DNA of 64,000 bases from Pseudoalteromonas sp. EB27 (GTDB taxonomy: Bacteria > Pseudomonadota > Gammaproteobacteria > Enterobacterales > Alteromonadaceae): contig NZ_MTQD01000004.1 in assembly GCF_001974875.1 (NCBI RefSeq), positions 205,114 to 269,113 of the forward strand, written 5' to 3'. The notes below the pieces were generated by a model. It did no database searches. It was not told the DNA's origin and saw nothing but the letters and a program-made list of their open reading frames with translations. Below are positions 9,232-18,279 of this stretch, one piece after another; within the stretch, counting starts at the first letter, position 1; every line of letters starts with the position of its first letter. The translations under genes were made by a program, and so were the position numbers.

Positions 9232-9260
9232 AAAAAAAGCTCTGAGCAATGCCCAGAGCC
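9232..9260 (-). terminator. Hairpin terminator between hcp and vgrG
   Basis: On the minus strand the sequence forms a GCTCTG/CAGAGC stem (9239-9244 with 9254-9259) followed by seven T's (the A-run 9232-9238). It sits about 20 bases after the hcp stop and before the vgrG start. A partial terminator here would make Hcp, needed in many copies, more abundant than VgrG. Confidence 0.8.
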
Positions 9261-9278
9261 ATTATAAGGTAACAAATA

Positions 9279-9758
9279 TTACATTTGTTGACCTTTAACA
9301 CCGCTGTAACCGTATACAAGAGGAGCAGTAATGTTATTTTTGTCGTCTGTTGGAGTAACAGTCATCATCATTTCTGTGTAGCTGATAGTGATTGTTTCGA
9401 TTGGACGATCATTTTGTACTGAAACTGAGTAGCTAGAAATCATTGCATCTGTAAGTTCGATTTTCATGATTTCTTCAACCTTATCACCTTGCTTAGTGAT
9501 ATGGAAAACAGCTGGTAAACCTTTACCGATTGTCGCTTCTTTGAAAAGATCCGGAGATGCTTTATCTTGAAGTTTAGTGATTGTTACGTCACCAAGGCGA
9601 GTAGAGCTTGACTCACGGTCCATCGCTGTACCAGTAGCTGAGCTAATTTCGCGACTTACATTCCAATCAAGAGATAAAACTGTAATTAAATCTTTGAAAG
9701 ACTCAGCAGTAGTTTCGCCTTTGATTGAACCGTATTTTAAATATGTATTTGCTTGCAT
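9279..9758 (-). CDS. hcp: Hcp tube protein TssD
   Basis: This is a 159-residue Hcp family protein, the hexameric ring subunit of the T6SS inner tube and a secreted hallmark. The start is set at ATG 9758 (MQANTYLKYG), not the in-frame ATG nine codons upstream, because AAAAAGGAG lies directly before 9758 and would fall inside the longer frame. Family features include the N-terminal 'KYGSIKGE' strand, the central 'DVTITKLQDKASPDLFKEA' segment (Hcp proteins have 'D.t...dkaSp.L') and the C-terminal 'ETITISYTEMMMTVTP' strand. It is separated from clpV by 250 bases and so probably has its own promoter. Confidence 0.97.
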   Translation of the reverse strand: MQANTYLKYGSIKGETTAESFKDLITVLSLDWNVSREISSATGTAMDRESSSTRLGDVTITKLQDKASPDLFKEATIGKGLPAVFHITKQGDKVEEIMKIELTDAMISSYSVSVQNDRPIETITISYTEMMMTVTPTDDKNNITAPLVYGYSGVKGQQM

Positions 9759-9813
9759 TTGATAATGCTCCTTTTTATTAAACAATGTTATCCATTAATA
9801 CTGGATTCTTTAC

Positions 9814-9829
9814 TTTGGTATATACCAAA
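9814..9829. promoter_or_regulatory. Perfect 16-bp palindrome upstream of hcp
   Basis: TTTGGTATATACCAAA is its own reverse complement. It lies 55 bases before the hcp start, where a regulator could act on hcp transcription. No regulator for it can be named from the window. Confidence 0.4.
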
Positions 9830-9857
9830 ATTCCTTTGAAACCATTATCTTTAATAC

Positions 9858-9872
9858 AGCAATGAAAAGGCC
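9858..9872 (-). promoter_or_regulatory. Possible sigma-54 promoter for hcp
   Basis: On the minus strand GGCCTTTTCATTGCT has GG and GC with the exact 11-base separation of sigma-54 -24/-12 elements (consensus TGGCAC-N5-TTGCA). It lies about 100 bases before the hcp ATG. Many T6SS hcp genes use sigma-54 with VasH-type activators, but no such activator is in the window. The match outside GG/TTGC is poor. Confidence 0.25.
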
Positions 9873-10008
9873 TTCTGATTCCTTTCCTTAGATGAAGACA
9901 ATGTCTCAAAAATTCCATGTAGTGATATCAGGCACCAAAATTATAATGCCCTCAAACTAAAGAAACAACCTTAATAACAAGTTATTTCAAATTAACTTTA
10001 ATTAACCT

Positions 10009-12612
10009 TTAATTCAGCTCTAGTTCAAATTCATTATCTTTTAATAATAGCGATATACTATTAATTTCTTTGTCGTCAATCATGCTAGAAAGTAAAACCT
10101 CAGACAACAATGGCAGCACTCTATTTTGAAGTATAGTGTGAATATTACGTGCACCTGAGCCTGCATTTTGGCAATTAGCAATAATATATTCAATTACATC
10201 GTCATTATAAATTAACTCTGCATTGTAGTGTTTTTTAACACGTTTAATTATTTTATTTATTTGAATAGCGGCAATTTCAGTAAGAATATCGTCACTTAAT
10301 GGAATGTAAGGAATTACATTAATACGACCTAAAAATGCCGGTTTAAATGAAGCAAGTAAATCATCTTGTAATGCCTTTAATAAACCCTTGATGCTTGGTT
10401 TACTTTCTTCGTCTTCAAATAAGCTCATTGTGGTATCTGTGCCCACGTTTGAGGTCATAATAATGATTGTGTTTTTAAAGTCGATATCGCGGCCTTCACC
10501 GTCTTTAATTGTACCTTTATCAAACACTTGATAAAAAATATCTTGTACGCCTGGGTGTGCTTTTTCCATCTCATCCAAAAGTACAACACTGTATGGCTTT
10601 CTTCTTACAGCCTCGGTTAATATTCCTCCTTCACCGTAACCTACATACCCTGGAGGAGAGCCAAGTAATAAAGACACTTTATGTTCTTCTTTGAACTCAG
10701 ACATATTAATTACGGTAACGTTGTCTTCACTGCCATATACTTCTTGAGCAAGTGATAGAGCTGTTTCGGTTTTACCTACACCGCTCGGCCCAGCTAACAT
10801 AAATATACCATTAGGGCGGCTTTCATCTGCTAGCTGAGCACGCGATGTTTGAACAACTTTAGCTATTAAATCAAGAGAATGGTCTTGCCCTACAACGCGT
10901 TGCTTCATTTGTGTGGCTAAATTTAAAATCCCATGAATTTCATCTTCATGCATTTTACCAACAGGAATACCCGTCCAATCTGAAATAACTTGTGCAATTA
11001 GCTCCTCGTTGACTTGCCAATGCACCATATTATGTTCAAAAGCGGCTAGTTTTTCTTTACTAGCTCTAAGCTTATTGAGTACTTCTTGAGATGACTCTTC
11101 ATCTTGTGAGTTAATAAGCTCTAACGCTTGATTAAGCTCAGCGACTATTTCTTTTTCAGTTTTAAATTGCGCTTTTAAAGGCTCTAATTGCTCTTCAATT
11201 GTAATAAGCTCTGCTTTTAAAGTGTCTAACGGCTCTGCGTGATCTAAACCTGTTTTTTGTTCTCTATTAAGCATTTTTACTTGTGTTTCTATTTCGCTTA
11301 AGCGATTTACAAGCTGCTCAATAGTATTTGGAGTAGATGCTTGGCTCATTGCAACACGTGCACAAGCTGTATCTAATAGCGCCACAGCTTTGTCTGGCAA
11401 TTGTCTAGCCGTAATATAACGATGAGATAAATGCACTGCGCCTTCAAGTGCTTGCTCAGAGATAAACACCTTGTGATGCTTTTCCATTACCGGCACTAAG
11501 CCACGTAACATAGCTACGGCTTTTTCGGGCGTTGGCTCTTCAACTTTTACAACTTGGAATCGGCGCGTTAATGCAGCGTCTTTCTCAAAAAACTTTTTGT
11601 ATTCAGCCCAAGTAGTCGCCGCTATTGTGCGTAATTCGCCACGTGCTAAAGCGGGCTTTAATAGGTTTGCCGCATCATTTTGACCCGCTGCACCACCGCT
11701 ACCAATCATGGTATGTGCTTCATCAATAAACAAAACAACCGGATTTACCGCATTTTTTACTTCGTTGATAAGCGATTTGAGGCGATTTTCGAATTCACCT
11801 TTCATACCCGCACCAGCTTGTAGTAGTGCTAAATCTAAACTGTGAATTTTTACATTTTGTAATACAGCCGGTACATCTTTTTGAGCAATTCTTAACGCGA
11901 GCCCTTCAACAACTGCTGTTTTACCTACACCTGCTTCACCAGTTAAAATTGGGTTGTTTTGACGACGCCTTGTTAAAATGTCAACCATTTGGCGAATTTC
12001 GAAGTCACGACCAAGAATAGGGTCGATTTTTCCAGCGAGTGCTTGGGCAGTTAAATCAACAGTGAATTGATCTAAGCTTGGGGTTTTAGAGCCAGCATTT
12101 GCCTGAGTCGACGTATTTTGTACTGAATGGTTACGCTCTTGAGATTGCGCAACGATTTCAGGCCATGCATGAAGCAATTGACCTGGTTCTATTTTATTAA
12201 ATAACTTACTACAACGTGTTACTAAGCTGGATAATGTATCGTCTTTGGTAAGGGTATAAATAACATATGCACTACGAATTTGATTATCTGTAAACTCAAT
12301 ACTAGTACTTAACCATGATTGCTTGAGGAGACTGGTTACATGCACTGACAAACTAGGAGATGACTCACTACCCGTTTTAAACGACTCTAATGATTGATTT
12401 AAATCCTGCTGAACTTTATCAATATCTATATCGAATGAGCCAAAAATCAGTCTAACGTCATCTAGTTGCTGCTCAATCATTGAAAGTAGCCAATGCTCAA
12501 GTTCAACCGTGAAATGACTGCGGCTATTACATATAGCAACAGCACCTTCTAGGCTTTTTCTGCAATCAGGACTCAGTTTTTCAACTAGTTTATTCAGTGT
12601 CATCGAAGACAT
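10009..12612 (-). CDS. clpV: ClpV AAA+ ATPase TssH, sheath recycling
   Basis: This 867-residue Hsp100 ATPase unfolds the contracted TssB/TssC sheath. The N-terminal Clp-N domain (~1-160) is followed by AAA-1 with Walker A GEAGVGKTAV (~residue 225) and Walker B VVLFIDEAH. A middle coiled-coil domain (~410-530, shorter than in ClpB) and AAA-2 with Walker A GPSGVGKTET (~605) and VVLLDEMEKAHP follow. The C-terminal D2-small domain ends at ~865. The pore-loop region GSPPGYVGYGEGG is present in AAA-2. The gene is the last of the tssA-to-clpV block, 22 bases after tssG. Confidence 0.97.
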   Translation of the reverse strand: MSSMTLNKLVEKLSPDCRKSLEGAVAICNSRSHFTVELEHWLLSMIEQQLDDVRLIFGSFDIDIDKVQQDLNQSLESFKTGSESSPSLSVHVTSLLKQSWLSTSIEFTDNQIRSAYVIYTLTKDDTLSSLVTRCSKLFNKIEPGQLLHAWPEIVAQSQERNHSVQNTSTQANAGSKTPSLDQFTVDLTAQALAGKIDPILGRDFEIRQMVDILTRRRQNNPILTGEAGVGKTAVVEGLALRIAQKDVPAVLQNVKIHSLDLALLQAGAGMKGEFENRLKSLINEVKNAVNPVVLFIDEAHTMIGSGGAAGQNDAANLLKPALARGELRTIAATTWAEYKKFFEKDAALTRRFQVVKVEEPTPEKAVAMLRGLVPVMEKHHKVFISEQALEGAVHLSHRYITARQLPDKAVALLDTACARVAMSQASTPNTIEQLVNRLSEIETQVKMLNREQKTGLDHAEPLDTLKAELITIEEQLEPLKAQFKTEKEIVAELNQALELINSQDEESSQEVLNKLRASKEKLAAFEHNMVHWQVNEELIAQVISDWTGIPVGKMHEDEIHGILNLATQMKQRVVGQDHSLDLIAKVVQTSRAQLADESRPNGIFMLAGPSGVGKTETALSLAQEVYGSEDNVTVINMSEFKEEHKVSLLLGSPPGYVGYGEGGILTEAVRRKPYSVVLLDEMEKAHPGVQDIFYQVFDKGTIKDGEGRDIDFKNTIIIMTSNVGTDTTMSLFEDEESKPSIKGLLKALQDDLLASFKPAFLGRINVIPYIPLSDDILTEIAAIQINKIIKRVKKHYNAELIYNDDVIEYIIANCQNAGSGARNIHTILQNRVLPLLSEVLLSSMIDDKEINSISLLLKDNEFELELN

Positions 12613-12634
12613 ACTTTTTTCCTTTTAATTTTAA

Positions 12635-13624
12635 TTATCCCTTAAACGATAACTTAGTAGGGTTAGATTTTAATTTGTTATCTTGTACAGATAAGAAGCT
12701 ATTGGCACCTAACTGACACTCATTTTTTGAAAGTTTAGCGGCACCTAAATTTTGAAAATTTGACTCAATGACTAAGCGAAAGTTAATGGCATTTCCAACA
12801 TAGTCTTTTGTTATTTTATTCGCGATTTCGAAAAGCGGACCTTTGGGCAAAAGTTGTTTTGCTTTATCTGGATCATCTGATTTTATGTGAATTTCGATAT
12901 TAGAAGATACGTCCCATACTTTATTTCCAATAATGGTATCAACGCCTAAACGGGCGTGCTGGCCTTCATATAATGCTTGGCTTGCTAAACGGGTTTGTTC
13001 TTGCTCTTTTAGCTCGTGCCATTGGCCAACCATTTGTTTAATTGATACTTCACAGCCTAAGTATGACGAAAGTACATTTTTTAAATCAAATGCATTTCTA
13101 ATTTTACGGCTATATAAACCCGAAAAATGCAGTTGGTGTTCGTTGTAACCACCACTTAATAGACCCAGTATTTGTGTATAAGGATCTCTGTTTCTATCTT
13201 TATTTACGTGATTAAGCGATGGTTTATATTTTTTCCAAGCACGGTAATACAGTGAGATTAAACGATGATTAAACATGTCGTAAAAGTCACGCATGGTTGT
13301 ATCTTTATAGCGCAAACGCTGCATCACGAGTTCGCTATAAAACTGGGGTAAAGCGCCTGAACAACCCGTTAGCCCCATAAAAGAAACCTGCATATTTACT
13401 TTATGCATACCGTCTTCGAAACCTATTTCTTCTAATTTGGTAATTGCATTACCTGGATAGCCAAACTTTTGGGTAGCTGTAAACTTAATCAACTCTTGCT
13501 TTGGATTACTGTCGTAACCGACATGTCGATAATCTAAGCCGCGCTTTTTGAGCTGATTTTCAATTATGAAAACAGCTTTATAAAAATCAATTTGAGAAGC
13601 TTGTGAGATTATTTGCTTAATCAT
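12635..13624 (-). CDS. tssG: T6SS baseplate protein TssG
   Basis: This 329-residue TssG (ImpH/VasB family) is part of the TssE-F-G-K baseplate wedge. Family features are FYKAVFIIENQLK at the N-terminus, the central FYDMFNHRLISLYYRAWKKY (the 'fldlFnHRl.slfyrAw.ky' hallmark) and LGVDTIIGNKVWD. The start overlaps the tssF stop by four bases (ATGA), so translation is coupled, as expected for proteins that form a TssF2-TssG heterotrimer. Confidence 0.95.
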   Translation of the reverse strand: MIKQIISQASQIDFYKAVFIIENQLKKRGLDYRHVGYDSNPKQELIKFTATQKFGYPGNAITKLEEIGFEDGMHKVNMQVSFMGLTGCSGALPQFYSELVMQRLRYKDTTMRDFYDMFNHRLISLYYRAWKKYKPSLNHVNKDRNRDPYTQILGLLSGGYNEHQLHFSGLYSRKIRNAFDLKNVLSSYLGCEVSIKQMVGQWHELKEQEQTRLASQALYEGQHARLGVDTIIGNKVWDVSSNIEIHIKSDDPDKAKQLLPKGPLFEIANKITKDYVGNAINFRLVIESNFQNLGAAKLSKNECQLGANSFLSVQDNKLKSNPTKLSFKG

Positions 13625-15447
13625 AATAATGGACTGTCACCCACTCTTGCAGGCCATTGAAAATAAATTTGTTCTTGCTCTTTAAGCCTTAAGCTTAAAC
13701 GTGTGTAGCTATTTATTGCTGCAAATTGAGCAAAAAAGTGATCAAGTATTGATGCAAAGAAAAACATCCCGCTGCCAGAAAAATCATCGTTAGCAAATGT
13801 AATTTCTATTTCGCTGCCTGTGGCAAAGCTTACTTTACCTTTTTGAATAACACGGGCTGTTGAGGGCTCTATTACCACTCTATAAATATTATCTATCATA
13901 CCCTTAGTTTGTGGCGATGCTCTAAAATCGTATAAACGTAAAACTTCTTTGAGCTTATTACATGCATCTTCACCACTAAAGGTATCTAGCGTTAAATGAT
14001 TAACTAACTGCCAACGTGTTGCATCAGCTAATATAGGTCTCACTGCATGAGTAAATGGCGTTAAACATCTAATTTTTTTAATTACATCGCCGCGCTCAGG
14101 CATTAATAAACCAAGTTCGTCATCACCAAAGGGCATGCTTGCTGGTAGGTTACGATTACTACAATTTGCGCGCACAGTAAGTACAGAGTTTCCGTCACCA
14201 TATTCCATCGCACTATTTTCAAAAGTAGCATCAACTAACGATAAAAATGTTTCGGTTCCTGACTCTACATAACCGCCAGCCCAAGAGGCAGTTTCTCGAC
14301 GAATATGCCAAAACAAATCATCATGTCCATGATATTTAGGATGTGTTTGACCATAAAAAGGCGAAACAATTTGTTTATTGCCTTTATGATCAAATGCAAT
14401 AACTTCCGATATACCAATTACTTCTGATATTTCCGAGTCCATATAACGCGGTGTTAACTGATATTCATATTCACTGATCTCAGGTCGTATTGGCTCAAGC
14501 TCTTGTTCAAATAAGTTTATTATTGGTGTACAGCCTAATAAGAACATATCTTTATCTACTTGCTTTTCAAGCTCAGCAGATTCAGTATCTAGGTAAATAT
14601 AAATACTACATTTATTAGATTGCTTAGGCAGTGATGAAAGAATGCCTTCAAGCTCAAAAAACCTAAACTTCTCAGGAAAAGTAAAATTTTCGACGAGCAA
14701 ACGATATCCGGCAGATGAGCGCTGCGAATAAGGAACCACAGCCTCGTTAGAATCAAAGCCCACTGCTTTTAATTGGTTTTTTGACAGATATCTAATACCT
14801 TCATCGCCATTGTCTATAGCAATACCAATACTATGTTTGAACAGTAGTTCGTAAACTTTAAGTGTATGATGCCATTGGCCATTGATAAAAATCCGTAATT
14901 TTTCAAGGCCAGTTTCTGCAAGCGAAACCCCTTTATACTCACCTGTTAATTCTATTTTGAAAATAGATTTTGCTTTTTCTTGCCAGCGAGGCTTAGGCGC
15001 TACAAATGGGCTATTATCAAATTGCACATTTGTTATTTCAACAGGCCAAAGGTAGGTTTCATAACACGTTTGAAATTTACATTGCTTCATTGAGTCAACG
15101 TTAGTTTCTACTTCACTTGCCTTTGGTATAACAACACCTGCCGTAGATAAGTTCTCAGCTTCAAGCTTAACAACCGACATTGATGGAATTGGCGCTTGGT
15201 AATCTGGTAGCATTTGCCCTAGCAAAGCATCCGTTAACTCCGGGAAGCTATCGTCGAGCTTTTGCCTTATGTTGGCGGTTAAAAATGCAAACGATTCTAT
15301 TAATCTTGATACATGAGGGTCTTCAATATGATCTTCACTTAACTTTAAACGCCCTGCAACTTTTGGATATTTTTCAGCAAAGTCTTTACCTAAGTGACGC
15401 ACAAATGCTAATTCACGATTGTAATACTTCAATAACTCATCGTTCAT
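13621..15447 (-). CDS. tssF: T6SS baseplate protein TssF
   Basis: This 608-residue TssF (ImpG/VasA family) is a normal length for the family. The N-terminus shows the hallmark LLKYYNRELAFVRHLGKDFAEKYPKVA split over the first 30 residues, then DPHVSRLIESFAFLTANIRQKLDD. Later segments include ETFLSLVDATF and LTVRANCSNRNLPASMP. It forms the baseplate with TssG and TssK. It overlaps tssE upstream and tssG downstream by four bases each. Confidence 0.96.
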   Translation of the reverse strand: MNDELLKYYNRELAFVRHLGKDFAEKYPKVAGRLKLSEDHIEDPHVSRLIESFAFLTANIRQKLDDSFPELTDALLGQMLPDYQAPIPSMSVVKLEAENLSTAGVVIPKASEVETNVDSMKQCKFQTCYETYLWPVEITNVQFDNSPFVAPKPRWQEKAKSIFKIELTGEYKGVSLAETGLEKLRIFINGQWHHTLKVYELLFKHSIGIAIDNGDEGIRYLSKNQLKAVGFDSNEAVVPYSQRSSAGYRLLVENFTFPEKFRFFELEGILSSLPKQSNKCSIYIYLDTESAELEKQVDKDMFLLGCTPIINLFEQELEPIRPEISEYEYQLTPRYMDSEISEVIGISEVIAFDHKGNKQIVSPFYGQTHPKYHGHDDLFWHIRRETASWAGGYVESGTETFLSLVDATFENSAMEYGDGNSVLTVRANCSNRNLPASMPFGDDELGLLMPERGDVIKKIRCLTPFTHAVRPILADATRWQLVNHLTLDTFSGEDACNKLKEVLRLYDFRASPQTKGMIDNIYRVVIEPSTARVIQKGKVSFATGSEIEITFANDDFSGSGMFFFASILDHFFAQFAAINSYTRLSLRLKEQEQIYFQWPARVGDSPLL

Positions 15448-15929
15448 AATGATGCCTCAATAATCTTCATACCCAAGTTCACGGGCTCTACTTCTGAATC
15501 AAAACTAATAAACTCTGGCTCAGGATCAGCGTATAAAAGCGCATTAATTCTTAAATTTAATACTCTGTTTAAAGGCACTTCTTCGTCTGTAAACACTTCA
15601 ACTTCAAGAAACCGTGGCTCAAATTTTAAAATTGTATTTCTGACGGTTTCGCACAGTAATGCGCGCCCTTCGTGAGAGCTTACAGACATACTCGAAAAGT
15701 CAGGTAAACCATAAGACAAACATGAAGTAGCTAGCTCAGTATATTGAGTTGGCCATGTATGCCACTGAATTCGAGCATTTAGCAAAGCTTCAATATCTCT
15801 GCGCACGTTTTTTCTAAGCTCACTAATAGTGATGCCTTCGGTACGTGATGGTGCATCCTGAAAATCAGGCTCGTCATCAATGAGCCTATCTATTATAGAT
15901 GCTTGAAGCTGTTGTTTATGCTCTATCAT
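15444..15929 (-). CDS. tssE: T6SS baseplate gp25-like protein TssE
   Basis: This 161-residue TssE is the gp25-like baseplate subunit that nucleates sheath polymerisation. Family features are SIIDRLIDDEP near the N-terminus, ISELRKNVRRDIEALLNAR, SCLSYGLPDFSS and the C-terminal VLNLRINALLYADPEPEFISFDSEV. The EA.LN-type gp25 signature is preserved. It lies 17 bases after tagJ and overlaps tssF by four bases. Confidence 0.95.
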   Translation of the reverse strand: MIEHKQQLQASIIDRLIDDEPDFQDAPSRTEGITISELRKNVRRDIEALLNARIQWHTWPTQYTELATSCLSYGLPDFSSMSVSSHEGRALLCETVRNTILKFEPRFLEVEVFTDEEVPLNRVLNLRINALLYADPEPEFISFDSEVEPVNLGMKIIEASL

Positions 15930-15946
15930 GGTTGCTTAAACTTAAA

Positions 15947-16714
15947 TTATGCTGTTTCAAGTGAGCTTATTTTTAAATTTGGAATAGTGATAGCTTCATC
16001 ATCAACAAACAGCATTTTCATTCCCTTGCCTATAATAAATTCATCTTTTAGCTCGACCCAATCAGACACTTGACCTAGCTTTTCAAGTTCTGATTCAGAG
16101 TTAATATAAACAAGTGGTAAATGAGCTGTACCTGACGGGCCATCTTTAATCGTAATTTCAACACGTAACCAAATGCTTTCTAATAAAGACTCTACTGGCT
16201 CCATTTTCAAAGATTCAATTTCGTTAAAGTTAGCTAAATAAAACTCACCATTAGTCCCTAAAACCTCTAGGTATGGGTTTAAGCAATCATCAAGATCTCT
16301 TGCTGATGCCTCGCCTGTGCTAACTCTTATAGATTCCATTTCCTGAGCTAACTGAGCTGCTTCGTCGGTTGAACCTTCTAACAGAGCAACATGCATTTTC
16401 AAAAATAGTGTGTCTAATTCATTCGCATCATGAAATAACTTAGGGATGCCTTTACCTTGATAAAAATCTACACGAGATTGCTGAGCACGAATTAGGTGTC
16501 TTAAATTTACTGCACCTACTGCAAATTCAGGATTTTTTTGCACCATAAAATCTAGTTGTTTATCGGCTTTCTCAAGCTCACCATTTATGCAAAGTAGCTC
16601 GGCGTAAATACTTCTGATATCAAAATTTAGTGGCTCATCTTGAAGCTCTGTAGCACAACAAGATAAAGCATCAGTAAGTTTCCCCTCGCGAATTAAGCTA
16701 TGTATTTTTTTCAT
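15947..16714 (-). CDS. tagJ: TagJ/ImpE sheath accessory protein
   Basis: This 255-residue protein belongs to the ImpE/TagJ family. Its N-terminal half is TPR-like (IHSLIREGKLTDALSCC, then DIRSIYAELLCINGELEKADKQLD), and its C-terminal half has the ImpE-type segment LESIWLRVEITIKDGPSG. TagJ binds the TssB N-terminal helix and is proposed to aid ClpV recruitment in subsets of T6SS. It starts two bases before the end of the gap from tssC2, in the same block as the sheath genes. Confidence 0.9.
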   Translation of the reverse strand: MKKIHSLIREGKLTDALSCCATELQDEPLNFDIRSIYAELLCINGELEKADKQLDFMVQKNPEFAVGAVNLRHLIRAQQSRVDFYQGKGIPKLFHDANELDTLFLKMHVALLEGSTDEAAQLAQEMESIRVSTGEASARDLDDCLNPYLEVLGTNGEFYLANFNEIESLKMEPVESLLESIWLRVEITIKDGPSGTAHLPLVYINSESELEKLGQVSDWVELKDEFIIGKGMKMLFVDDEAITIPNLKISSLETA

Positions 16715-16716
16715 GA

Positions 16717-18243
16717 CTATTCCTTTATTTTATGATGAGGACTGAGCTCAGTAATTAATTTAATACTGGAGATCATCTGATCTAATTGAAAATGTGGCTG
16801 TAATTGTAAAACAGAAAAGTAATGCCCAGGATTGGCTTTATTTTCACTGACTTTTATTCTGGCATTACTTAAAGGGTACTTACTTCTTATATGCTCTGAG
16901 GCAGAGTCTGAAGCAGTAGTATAATTATTTATCCATGCTTGTAAGTCTCGCTCACAAGCTTGCGCCGTGTTGTAAGACCCAACACGGTCGCGAGCTAATA
17001 ACTTTAAATAGTGAGCAAAGCGAGATACACATAAAATATATTGCAGCATAGAAGATAATCGCGCATTTATATTAGCAGCGCTTGATTCATAGTTTTTAGT
17101 TTTTTGAACCGACGCATTACTATAAAAAACAATGTGTTCTGTATTGGTTACTGACGATGTTGGGATAAAGCCAAGCTCAGAAAATTGCTTTTCAAATTTG
17201 CTTGTTACTAACAAGTTTAGTGGTGGCTTTGCTTCTTTTTGATAAGTGTCGTTTGCAAAACTATCTCTAGCCAGCCCAGTTACCAATCCCTTTGAAATTT
17301 TACCCGGCTCAATACCGCGAATATGTCCAAACCAGCCACTGTCGCAATATGCTCTTATTATGGTAGATACAAATTGATATGCTGCATTGCCCCAAAGCAT
17401 ATCGCTTTCGGGGTCTTTAATCTGCTCTTTAAAGTAAAAATCTTGATGACGTTTACCATCATTGCTATATGGCGATCTAACTAATACATGAGGAAGCGTA
17501 AGCCCAATGAAACGAGATTCTTCCATCGCTCTAAAGCTTTGCCATTTAGCGTATTCAGGTTGTTCAAACTGATTAAACAAATCGGCGTAATAGCCTAAAT
17601 CAGAAAAGTTATCTGCACCAAATAAGTTAGGAGAAGCGGAGCAAATGAATGGAGAAAAAGCCGCAGCAGCGGTTCTAGATATTTCTTTTATTGTGTCTAT
17701 GTCATTATAAATTGTGCCCGCTGAGCACATGTTACTAATTTCGTAATCACCTATAACAACACCAAATGGCTCGCCACCTGCGCTATCAAATTCACTCTGA
17801 TAAAGCAGTTGAAAAAATAAACTTTGGTCAAAATCAATGGCTTTGTTTACATCTTTAGAGAGTGTTGCCCAATCGCAGTTCAATACTTTTATTTTTACTT
17901 TATTTTCTTTGTCGTATTGTTCGCATTGAAGTATCAGCCACCAAAGATTACGCCAACTGGCTTCTAACTTTTGAAATCTATCATTATGAATAATTAGGTT
18001 TAATTGTTCTGAAATGAGCTGATCGAGCTCAACAATTACGCGCTGTAAATAAGGACCCAGTGATTCTTTAGTCCATGAAATAGGTGAATCTGAAGAGCCT
18101 TCAAGCCATAATAACAATGCTTTATCTAGGTTTTTTTCGTTTAAAAACCTATCGAGTAAAGCCTCATTATCACTTATTCGAGACTGCGCTTTTTGTACAA
18201 AAGCGAAGTCTTGATTTATAAATGAAAACTCTTCGTGATTCAT
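16717..18243 (-). CDS. Second TssC-like sheath protein (ImpD-type)
   Basis: This 508-residue protein is a TssC/VipB paralogue encoded directly after tssC. Conserved blocks match tssC next door: FQKLEASWRNLWWL (versus [14 protein letters not shown]), FDQSLFFQLLYQSEFDSAGGEPFGVVIGDYEI, SPNLFGADNFSDLG, SRFIGLTLPHVLVRSPY, and [17 protein letters not shown]. The N-terminus is different and lacks the TssC start pattern. Two TssC forms are known in imp-type clusters (ImpC/ImpD in Rhizobium, TssC40/TssC41 in Agrobacterium). It could be a baseplate-proximal or regulatory sheath element. Its function is not established here. Confidence 0.9.
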   Translation of the reverse strand: MNHEEFSFINQDFAFVQKAQSRISDNEALLDRFLNEKNLDKALLLWLEGSSDSPISWTKESLGPYLQRVIVELDQLISEQLNLIIHNDRFQKLEASWRNLWWLILQCEQYDKENKVKIKVLNCDWATLSKDVNKAIDFDQSLFFQLLYQSEFDSAGGEPFGVVIGDYEISNMCSAGTIYNDIDTIKEISRTAAAAFSPFICSASPNLFGADNFSDLGYYADLFNQFEQPEYAKWQSFRAMEESRFIGLTLPHVLVRSPYSNDGKRHQDFYFKEQIKDPESDMLWGNAAYQFVSTIIRAYCDSGWFGHIRGIEPGKISKGLVTGLARDSFANDTYQKEAKPPLNLLVTSKFEKQFSELGFIPTSSVTNTEHIVFYSNASVQKTKNYESSAANINARLSSMLQYILCVSRFAHYLKLLARDRVGSYNTAQACERDLQAWINNYTTASDSASEHIRSKYPLSNARIKVSENKANPGHYFSVLQLQPHFQLDQMISSIKLITELSPHHKIKE

Positions 18244-18279
18244 TCTACTGCATTATCCTTAACGCTAAAGATCAGTTTA

